From assembly GCA_019322475.1 (NCBI GenBank), contig JAHWIN010000031.1, positions 1-58,523 on the forward strand: DNA of 58,523 nt, given 5' to 3'. The notes beneath the pieces are model-generated. The model was not told the DNA's origin. It did no database searches and worked only from the letters and a program-made list of their open reading frames with translations. Below are positions 52,404 to 58,523 of the stretch, piece by piece; position 1 is the stretch's first letter, and every line of letters begins with the position of its first letter. A program made the position numbers and the translations under genes. The DNA comes from Candidatus Woesearchaeota archaeon. Its GTDB lineage: Archaea; Nanobdellota; Nanobdellia; Woesearchaeales; JACPBV01.

Positions 52404-52937
52404 CTAATCCTGAGTGGCTACGTTTTCCACTTCTATGAGGTATGATCCGGGTATCTTTTTCCTGAACCTTTCCAGCCCTTTTTTTGCTGTGCCTATGTTC
52501 TGCTTGCTGACAGATATGCTGACTATCTTCTCACCTTTTTTTACCCTTATGGCAGAGCCTATTGGCTTTCCGAACGACTTCTGCATGCCTGTCGAGAACC
52601 TGTCTGCCCCTGCACCTGCTGCAAGGGGGTTTTCCCTCAGTATATGGAAAGGGTATTTTCTTAGCTGCATGCTGTATCTAGAAGGGCCTAATGTTGTCTC
52701 AAGAAGCCTGTTGCAGGTCTGCCTTCCGCTTTCTAACGCATTGTCCCTTATCTGAAGGCATCCTTTTGATATAAGATTTAAGGAGTATGGAAATTTCTTT
52801 TTTAAGTTTCCAGTCTTAAACTTGACTATCTTAATATTGGCTGTCGTCCTGATAAATGATTTTTTCTTGTATTTTGAGAGCCTTGTGTAGGGCCTTTCCA
52901 GCGACCTATATGCCACGAATTTCCTAAGTCTTGCCAT
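52404..52937 (-). CDS. rpl10e: Ribosomal protein L10e (uL16)
   Basis: 177 residues. MARLRKFVAYRSLERPYTRLSKYKKKSFI and QLRKYPFHILRENPLAAGAGADRFSTGMQKSFGKPIG are diagnostic of archaeal L10e. It lies near the peptidyl-transferase centre. Monocistronic here. Confidence 0.96.
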   Translation of the reverse strand: MARLRKFVAYRSLERPYTRLSKYKKKSFIRTTANIKIVKFKTGNLKKKFPYSLNLISKGCLQIRDNALESGRQTCNRLLETTLGPSRYSMQLRKYPFHILRENPLAAGAGADRFSTGMQKSFGKPIGSAIRVKKGEKIVSISVSKQNIGTAKKGLERFRKKIPGSYLIEVENVATQD

Positions 52938-53038
52938 TTTATCTTAAAGATTGGCTGGCTATTTTTAAATCTTTTGGATTGCCGGCCTGCAGCACCACAT
53001 AAGCCTTTTGGAGCCAGAAAATACCCTTTTTGTGCTGC

Positions 53039-53698
53039 TTATCTTATCATAGTCCCTTTAAAGCCTTTTTCATCCAGCACCTTCTTTAGGTTGGAGAGGC
53101 TTTTTCCTATCACTGCAACCTTTATCTTCAGCTTTTCAGCCTCTTTTGCAGCTATCGGGTCAAAGGGCATATTCAGGCCGGGCTTCCACTCATCTCCAAC
53201 TATCTTCCTTAGCTTTTTCCATGTCGTCTCTTTTATGGCCCTGGCGCCTTTTAGCGAAGGATCCCTGTCATAGACATAATCGACATTGGTCATATTGACC
53301 ACTATGTCTGCCCTTATATTTTTAGCCAGCAGGACAGCATCATAGTCAGTAGAGAAGCCCGGCTTCCATCCTGCGGCAACGAGGATGTTTTCCTTGAAAT
53401 CCAGCTTTGATGAAGGGTCAAGTATGAGCGGCGCTTTGATGCCTAACTCTTCCTTAAGCCTTGACGCATTTATCCTTGTAGCATATATGCCGATCCAGTC
53501 AAGCTCCTCGTCTGTAGTTTTTTTGAGCTCTTTTGCCTTTTTCTGCAGGTTCCTTGCCAGCTTTCCTCCTCCGCAGACTATTATAAACCTGCCTTCAGGG
53601 TATTTTTTTATGAGCTTTTTGAAACCCTGCAGAAAGCCATAGTCCATCTTATCAGGAAATATTACAGAACCCCCTAATGATATGACTGTCTTTTTCAT
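53039..53698 (-). CDS. pyrH: Archaeal UMP kinase
   Basis: 219 residues, matching archaeal PyrH. Amino-acid-kinase fold: ISLGGSVIFPDKMD, VCGGGKLARNLQ, LDWIGIYATRINASRL and DIVVNMTNVDYVYDRDPS. It phosphorylates UMP to UDP. Its ATG overlaps the stop of the small gene upstream (TGATG), indicating cotranslation. Confidence 0.9.
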   Translation of the reverse strand: MKKTVISLGGSVIFPDKMDYGFLQGFKKLIKKYPEGRFIIVCGGGKLARNLQKKAKELKKTTDEELDWIGIYATRINASRLKEELGIKAPLILDPSSKLDFKENILVAAGWKPGFSTDYDAVLLAKNIRADIVVNMTNVDYVYDRDPSLKGARAIKETTWKKLRKIVGDEWKPGLNMPFDPIAAKEAEKLKIKVAVIGKSLSNLKKVLDEKGFKGTMIR

Positions 53699-53859
53699 CA
53701 GATTGAATTATCCTTTTTCTTTGGCTTTTTTATCTCTCTTATGTTCTCCTCTTTAGTGAGCCTTTCGTGGACAGGGATGTCAGAACTATCAAGCTCTATG
53801 CTCTTTTCTGCCTCTTCCTTTATCTTTTTCTTTATCGCCTTTATTTTTTCCATCTGCAT
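53698..53859 (-). CDS. Small Lys/Glu-rich protein upstream of UMP kinase
   Basis: 53 residues from ATG 53859 (51 from 53853). A charged helix MEKIKAIKKKIKEEAEKSIE is followed by SSDIPVHERLTKEENIREIK. A TATA-like TTTATAAAG lies about 20-25 bp upstream, so it is the first gene of a leaderless transcript with pyrH. Unknown family; it could be a regulatory subunit or a structural protein. Confidence 0.55.
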   Translation of the reverse strand: MQMEKIKAIKKKIKEEAEKSIELDSSDIPVHERLTKEENIREIKKPKKKDNSI

Positions 53860-53937
53860 CTTACAGCATAATAAACTTTATAAACTTTGTTTTTTCGATG
53901 CTTGTTAGAGGATAATCCTGTAAGGAGGGTGATAATT

Positions 53938-54183
53938 ATGGGCGACGAAAAAGACATCTATTCTGAGGAAGGGAGAGAGGATCTTGTAGAGGCTGACGAG
54001 ATAAGCCCTTTGGAGGAGGGCTTTATGGAAGGTGCTGAAGGCGACGGGCAAGGCGCCAAATGCAGAAGGTGCGGCAAGATACTTATGGACGATTTTATAG
54101 AGAAAAAGATCGATGACGAGATATGCAGGTTCTGCAGCGACGAATGCGCCGATAAGTACAGCGAGGAGAAAAAGGAAGAATAG
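53938..54183 (+). CDS. Small zinc-ribbon protein with EEGFM motif
   Basis: 81 residues from ATG 53938, with AAGGAGGGTGAT 5-8 nt upstream. The N-terminal half REDLVEADEISPLEEGFMEG matches the protein at 46137. The C-terminal half has CRRCGKILMDDFIEKKIDDE followed by CRFCSDECADKY, a treble-clef or zinc-ribbon pattern like FCS/MYM-type fingers. Function unknown; perhaps an adaptor that binds a protein through EEGFM and another partner through the finger. Confidence 0.75.
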   Translation: MGDEKDIYSEEGREDLVEADEISPLEEGFMEGAEGDGQGAKCRRCGKILMDDFIEKKIDDEICRFCSDECADKYSEEKKEE

Positions 54184-54203
54184 CAGGTTATTTTTTATTT
54201 ATT
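54184..54203 (+). terminator. T-rich terminator after the zinc-ribbon gene
   Basis: TTATTTTTTATTTATT directly follows the stop. Oligo-T is the usual archaeal end signal. Confidence 0.45.
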
Positions 54204-54297
54204 GGGAATTTCGCAGGAAATTTCCTAGGGCTCTAATACCCTGCATTTTGCTGCGGTTGGGATAGGCGATGCATATCCTGCCTTATCTTTTCTTATC

Positions 54298-55494
54298 TTA
54301 TGTACCAGGTGCAGCAGATTTCCCCTTATTCCTGTCAGGGACAAAGAGAAGGAACAGAAGGCCTAATGCAAAGAACAATAACAGGACTGTCAGGGCAGCA
54401 TTGTAGCCGGCCTTGACTACAACAAAGCCGAATATTATGGGGCCTAAGACACCTGAGAATTTTTCTGTCAGGCCCTGAAACCCGAAAAGCTGGGCAACCT
54501 TATTTTTTGGAGCAAGGTTTACAAGCATGGGCCTTGTCACTGTCCATACTGCGCCTAAGGCAGCCCCTCCGAGGCAGCCTGCTATTATGAATGTTGTTAT
54601 GCTGGACAGCTCCATAAGAAGGACTATTATGAATGCCCAAGTCAGCAAAAGGGTTATGAGCGTCCTTTTGGGGCCTATCAGGTCTGAGACCTTTCCAAAA
54701 GCCAACGACCCTATTATCGCTGCAAGCGCAAAAAGGGCATAAAAATAGAAGAATGTTGTCAGGCTTAGGCTTATCTGCTCTTTTGCATACAGGTAAAGAA
54801 AAAGGATGACAGTGTTCATGCCGTCTGTGTAAAGGAAGGAGGCTATCAAAAACGGAAGAAGGCCCTTGTGCTGGGGCATATTCCTGAAGGTATCTTTTAT
54901 ATGGCGGAATGCCTTTTTCATGTTTTCCTTAAGCGGGAGTGCTGCTTTTTTTGCCTTGTCCTTTACAAGCTTAAACGTGACCAATGAGAACGAAAGGAAG
55001 AATAGTGCAGTGAAGGGAAATATGGCTTTTATCCCTGTTACTGAGCCCCATCCAAAAAAGCTTATGATGCAATAGGCTATCGCCAGGCTTAATATAACGC
55101 CTACATAGCCGAGGGCAACACCATAGCCTGATATCTTTCCCCTGTTTTCGCTTGTCGATATGTCGACCAGCTTGGCATCATATACATCGAGGGCGGTGTG
55201 GTAGCTCAACATGGCTATAAGGGCAAAGGCAAGGGCGAAGTAAAGAGGGACATAAGCTGTCAATGCCGTAAATATGACGCATATGATGGTAAAGGATATT
55301 ATGAAGCTCATCCTTTTTCCGCTGACATCAGACAGGGCTCCTATGAAAGGGACGATAATGCCTGCCAGGAGCATCGAGATGCCTGAAACAAGCCCTATCT
55401 GGAACTCATTTCCCCCTAAGTATACCTTGACAAGCAGGGGAAAGAAGAACGTGATGAAAAGGGCTGAGAAAGCTGTGTTTGCCAGATCATACAT
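54298..55494 (-). CDS. MFS transporter, UMF1/Atg22-like
   Basis: 398 residues with about twelve membrane helices. MYDLANTAFSALFITFFFPL and the loop SDVSGKRMSFI fit the UMF1 family. The related WxLYDxANSAF motif normally has residues before it; here codons reading FGWC lie just upstream in frame but no ATG, GTG or TTG is available before the stop, so the true start may be non-standard or the protein is slightly short. It lies 24 bp after the stop of the acyl-ligase fusion gene. Substrate unknown; a lipid or amino-acid exporter is possible given the neighbour. Confidence 0.85.
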   Translation of the reverse strand: MYDLANTAFSALFITFFFPLLVKVYLGGNEFQIGLVSGISMLLAGIIVPFIGALSDVSGKRMSFIISFTIICVIFTALTAYVPLYFALAFALIAMLSYHTALDVYDAKLVDISTSENRGKISGYGVALGYVGVILSLAIAYCIISFFGWGSVTGIKAIFPFTALFFLSFSLVTFKLVKDKAKKAALPLKENMKKAFRHIKDTFRNMPQHKGLLPFLIASFLYTDGMNTVILFLYLYAKEQISLSLTTFFYFYALFALAAIIGSLAFGKVSDLIGPKRTLITLLLTWAFIIVLLMELSSITTFIIAGCLGGAALGAVWTVTRPMLVNLAPKNKVAQLFGFQGLTEKFSGVLGPIIFGFVVVKAGYNAALTVLLLFFALGLLFLLFVPDRNKGKSAAPGT

Positions 55495-55517
55495 ACACCA
55501 GCCGAATATCTCTTTTT

Positions 55518-58016
55518 TTAGAGTGATTTTACACTATCCTCTATTTTTTTGGTAATCTCTGAGTACGGCGCATAGGTAGAATATAAACCTTTTGAAAATC
55601 CCAGGTATTGGCCAGGGTATATAGGCTTTCCGAACTTAAGCATAACCCTGCCCCTTTTTTTTGGGAAATTAGAGCCTCTTGGGAGTATCCGGAACAGCCC
55701 CTCTATCCTCACAGGGACTATAGGGACCTTCATGTTTGAGGCTATCAAACCTATGCCCTGCTTAAACGGCCTTATCTTTCCGTCTTTTGTCCTCTCGCCT
55801 TCAGGGAATATAAGTATGTTAAAGCCCCTGCTTATGAGCTCGCCTGTGTACCTTATGCTTTTTATGAAGCCTTTTTTTTGGGAGAAGAGGTATAGGTTAA
55901 GGAGAGCGGTTCCAAGCTCAAGCATGGCCCTTTTTTTTATCCGCTTAAAGACACTTTTCACTTCGAAATACTCTTTTGATGCTGCAATCGCCATATCTTT
56001 TTTGAGGTATGAAGGCAGCTTTGACATTATCACCAACGAGTCAAAATGGGAGGTGTGATTAGAGACAAAGATAACAGGAGGGCTTAATGGGCTTAGGTTC
56101 TCTTTCCCTTTGACATCTATGCTGCAGAAAATCCTCATTATAGGGAATATGAGCAGTTCCTGCGTTATGCGCCTTACCGTCTTTATGGGCCATCTCAATG
56201 CCCATCTTCTTTGCTTTTGCACTTCAGAAGCTTTTCTTTCTATCAGCTTTTTCAGGTCCCTTACTGTTGTCTTGTCCGTTATCAGCTCCTCTTCTATGTC
56301 GATATTGAACTCCTGCTCGATCTCTGAAACCAGCTCTACCCGGTCTATCGAGCTTAGCTTGAGATCATACACAAGGTTTGATCTGGGCCTTATGCTTCCT
56401 TCGCTTACCCCCTTTATGCCGGCGATGATAGAATATACCCTGCCTTTTTCCGGCTCTGTCCCCTGTTTTTTTCCCAGCACCTGCTTTTTTACAGCATCCC
56501 TTACAATGTTCTTCTTTATCTTCATAGTTGATGTCCTGGGGAAGTCCTTCATAGGCCATACCGTGCTGTCCTTGATCTGCTGGTATTGTGAAAGCCTTTT
56601 GTTTGCCTGTCTGATGATCTTCCCTGCTTCGTTCTCATGCCCTTTCTCCAGAAGAAGGACTGCGTGGACCTCTTCCTGGCCCTCCTCTTTTACTCCGATG
56701 ACACAGCTTTCCTTCACGCCTTTGATGCTGTTCACCACATCCTCTATGTCCTCAGGATAGACATTGACCCCTTCGGGAGTGGCTATCATGTCTTTTTTCC
56801 TGCCTTTTATGAACAGGAAGCCTTCATCGTCAAGGCACCCTATGTCTCCTGTGCGCATCCAATTATCTGCGAACAGCTTTTTTGTCTCTTCATCCCTCTT
56901 ATAATATCCCTGTGTTATATTGCTGCCTTTTACAAGTATCTCATCATACTGCCCTATCTTTACATGGACATCAGGAATAACTTTTCCTACAGAGCCGATC
57001 CTCCTTTTTTTAGGGGAATTGCAGGATACTACAGGAGAGCATTCAGTCAGGCCGTAACCCTGGATGAGCCTGAAGCCCATAGAGTCCCAGAACCTTTCCA
57101 GGCTTATGCTTAACGGAGAGCCTCCCACGATAAGGAACCTTACCTTGGGAAACAGCTTATGGACCTTCCTGAAAAATATCCTGCCTGAGAAAGGGACCCT
57201 TTCGGCTATCTTTAGCGACCTTTCAAGCGCCTTTTCCTTTCCCTTCTTTTTGGCTTCAGAGGTTATCCTTTTTTTCAGGGACTGAAGGATCCTTGGCACC
57301 AGGACCATGATAGTGATATCCTCCTTCAGGGCATCAAATATGGCTGAGGGCTTTAAGGATGAGATGTATACTATCGAAGAGCCTGAGCTTAACGGGGTAA
57401 AAAGGCCGACTGTCTGCTCAAAGAGGTGGCTTAAAGGAAGAAGGGAAAGGAACCTGTCTTTAGGGCTTAGCCTGAAGACCTTTTTAAGTGAGCTTATGTT
57501 TGATGTTATGTTCTTATGGGTAAGGATGACCCCTTTTGGGTTTCCTGTGGTCCCTGACGTGTAGACTATCTCCACTATGTCCTCTTTTTTTATGCTTTCT
57601 TTCTTTTCTGAAGGATTTATGCCTTCAAGGAGGAGATCCAGGTCTTCCAGGATAATCCTTTTTGCCTTGATCTTTGCGCTCCTGTATCTTGTAGAGAAAA
57701 GCAATCTGGGTTTAGCCTGCTGCATGACCCTCCCTATGAAGTCGTCTGTGCACCTTATGTCCAGGGGGACAAGGATCACGCCTTTTAATATTGCACCGAA
57801 GAAAACTATAAGGTATGCAGGGGAATTATAACCCATGACTGCGATCCTGTCACCTTTCCTTATGCCGCTCTTTTCCAGGAAGGCAGCAAATCTTTTTATA
57901 TAGCTGTGAAGCTTTGAGTAGGTCCAGCGGAACTCCCTGAATTCTGCCTTGTGGATGACAGCTATATCATTATCGTACTGCTTGAACCTGCTTACCAGTT
58001 GGACAAGTGTTTCCAT
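55518..58016 (-). CDS. Acyl-AMP ligase - acyl carrier protein - acyltransferase fusion
   Basis: 832 residues in three parts. Residues about 1-510 are an ANL ligase: YTSGTTGNPKGVILTH (about 151) and RTGDIGCLDDEGFLFIKGRKKD. About 525-600 is an acyl carrier protein with LKLSSIDRVEL, whose second Ser takes phosphopantetheine (the usual Asp before it is Ser). About 625-832 is a PlsC-type acyltransferase with NHTSHFD (about 650) and FPEGERTKDG. Bacterial Aas joins acyltransferase and ligase; the ACP insert is extra. It could activate a fatty acid, load it on its own ACP and esterify a lipid or glycan. The next gene upstream is AcpS, 1 bp away. Confidence 0.9.
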   Translation of the reverse strand: METLVQLVSRFKQYDNDIAVIHKAEFREFRWTYSKLHSYIKRFAAFLEKSGIRKGDRIAVMGYNSPAYLIVFFGAILKGVILVPLDIRCTDDFIGRVMQQAKPRLLFSTRYRSAKIKAKRIILEDLDLLLEGINPSEKKESIKKEDIVEIVYTSGTTGNPKGVILTHKNITSNISSLKKVFRLSPKDRFLSLLPLSHLFEQTVGLFTPLSSGSSIVYISSLKPSAIFDALKEDITIMVLVPRILQSLKKRITSEAKKKGKEKALERSLKIAERVPFSGRIFFRKVHKLFPKVRFLIVGGSPLSISLERFWDSMGFRLIQGYGLTECSPVVSCNSPKKRRIGSVGKVIPDVHVKIGQYDEILVKGSNITQGYYKRDEETKKLFADNWMRTGDIGCLDDEGFLFIKGRKKDMIATPEGVNVYPEDIEDVVNSIKGVKESCVIGVKEEGQEEVHAVLLLEKGHENEAGKIIRQANKRLSQYQQIKDSTVWPMKDFPRTSTMKIKKNIVRDAVKKQVLGKKQGTEPEKGRVYSIIAGIKGVSEGSIRPRSNLVYDLKLSSIDRVELVSEIEQEFNIDIEEELITDKTTVRDLKKLIERKASEVQKQRRWALRWPIKTVRRITQELLIFPIMRIFCSIDVKGKENLSPLSPPVIFVSNHTSHFDSLVIMSKLPSYLKKDMAIAASKEYFEVKSVFKRIKKRAMLELGTALLNLYLFSQKKGFIKSIRYTGELISRGFNILIFPEGERTKDGKIRPFKQGIGLIASNMKVPIVPVRIEGLFRILPRGSNFPKKRGRVMLKFGKPIYPGQYLGFSKGLYSTYAPYSEITKKIEDSVKSL

Positions 58017-58017
58017 C

Positions 58018-58353
58018 TTATTTCAGGATAAGGGCTGCGTATGCGGCAGCATAGTCCTTGTCATGCGATATGCTGCAGGACATGCTTACCAGGCTTTTTA
58101 TCTTGATGTCTTCGCTTAGCGTCACTTTTGGCTCTCCGCTTCTCTTATTTGTTACTTCTATAGAAAGCCACCTGGGCTTTATCCCCAAAGCCTTGAAGAA
58201 CGCCTCTTTCAGGGCAAATATGCCTGCAAGGTGCTCTGCATCCATCACCTTAAGCTCGCTTTTGCTGAAGATCCTGCCAAGAACTCTCTTGTTTCTGGTT
58301 ATCTTTTCTATCCTGGGGATATAGGCTATGTCTATCCCTGTTTTTAGCTGCAT
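58018..58353 (-). CDS. acpS: Holo-[acyl-carrier-protein] synthase
   Basis: 111 residues. GIDIAYIPRIEKI and GIFALKEAFFKALG are the metal- and CoA-binding motifs of AcpS; SCSISHDKDYAAAYA closes the protein. It transfers phosphopantetheine to the ACP domain encoded immediately downstream. A TATA-like ATTTATAAAC about 25 bp upstream suggests it starts a leaderless operon with the fusion gene and possibly the MFS transporter. Archaea usually lack AcpS and ACP, so the pair is probably acquired from bacteria. Confidence 0.92.
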   Translation of the reverse strand: MQLKTGIDIAYIPRIEKITRNKRVLGRIFSKSELKVMDAEHLAGIFALKEAFFKALGIKPRWLSIEVTNKRSGEPKVTLSEDIKIKSLVSMSCSISHDKDYAAAYAALILK

Positions 58354-58375
58354 ATACCATTCTTATCTTCTTTGT

Positions 58376-58386
58376 TTATAAATTTA
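58376..58386 (-). promoter_or_regulatory. TATA box for acpS operon
   Basis: AATTTATAAAC on the minus strand, about 23-30 bp before ATG 58353. Confidence 0.5.
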
Positions 58387-58425
58387 ACCTGTTTTCAGCC
58401 CCGTAGAAATCCTATGCTACTACAC

Positions 58426-58513
58426 TGACCATAACCCTAAACTTTGTTTAGGAACATGGTCAGCTCGCTTTGAAAAGCTTCGCTTTTCTAACCTCTTACC
58501 CTGCTTCGCAAGC
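58426..58513. repeat. Run of three hairpins at the right edge
   Basis: TGACCAT/ATGGTCA (58426-58432, 58456-58462) encloses CCTAAAC-TTT-GTTTAGG (58436-58452). It is followed by GAAAAGC-TTC-GCTTTTC (58472-58488) and GCTT-CGC-AAGC (58503-58513). There is no open frame. The string may be a structured RNA or the end of a mobile element that continues past the window. Confidence 0.5.
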
Positions 58514-58523
58514 TAAGACGTCC

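Noticed and set aside
1..58523. tRNA, rRNA and CRISPR
   Set aside because: No T-arm GGTTCRAATCC patterns, no conserved rRNA cores and no regularly spaced repeats with unique spacers were seen by eye; a tRNA scan was not possible here.

Overview
The window is archaeal chromosomal DNA. It encodes archaeal/eukaryotic-type translation proteins (S6e, L10e, L44e, S27e, aIF2 alpha, aIF2 gamma, Nop10), a PAC2 protein, archaeal purine enzymes (PurP, stand-alone GMP synthase ATPase subunit), an endonuclease Q-like protein and an AbrB-PhoU regulator. Many genes have a TATA box about 25 nt before the start codon, implying leaderless mRNAs; genes inside operons have GGAGG/GGTG ribosome sites. Several small proteins recall DPANN-type archaea, but I cannot name a lineage from this window. 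No rRNA, tRNA or CRISPR was seen.

Layout. 1-885: 5' part of a trehalose-6-phosphate synthase-like gene running off the left edge. 1187-8443: purine block (two PurP, GuaA ATPase subunit, two PurF, a HIT protein). 8483-21368: a dense peptide-ligase-type cluster: lysine 2,3-aminomutase, fold-III PLP decarboxylase, MurL-like PP-loop protein, four tandem D-Ala-D-Ala-ligase-like ATP-grasp proteins, two class I amidotransferase-like proteins, an alanine-dehydrogenase/opine-dehydrogenase-like protein and a RimK-like ATP-grasp/GNAT fusion. 21365-26684: Ca2+/cation antiporter, endonuclease Q, three cupredoxin-fold surface proteins and a 75-residue duplicated protein. 26895-33431: a secreted protein, a 204-bp MITE-like element, NFACT-R, Fe-S/Zn cysteine proteins and a split NAD(P)H-hydrate repair pair. 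33543-35819: L44e-S27e-aIF2a-Nop10-PAC2 operon. 35996-44716: surface proteins sharing modules, including a 1213-residue Cys/Asp-rich repeat protein. 44771-54183: regulator, small proteins, S6e/aIF2g operon, SPFH, aminotransferase, MscS, L10e, UMP kinase. 54298-58353: MFS transporter, an acyl-ligase/ACP/acyltransferase fusion and its AcpS.

Two themes stand out. First, purine enzymes occur with partners whose active sites are visibly degraded (PurP2, PurF2, and a GuaA-A-like protein with Asn in place of the nucleophile Cys). Second, the 8.5-21.4 kb cluster looks like a pathway for a non-ribosomal peptide or peptide-containing polymer, perhaps based on beta-lysine or a decarboxylated diamino acid. 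This is the best candidate for an undescribed system. Also notable are a self-contained ACP/AcpS/acyltransferase set in an archaeon and three cupredoxin-fold proteins that share an FD motif in place of the copper Cys. All functional calls come from reading motifs by eye; no database search was run.
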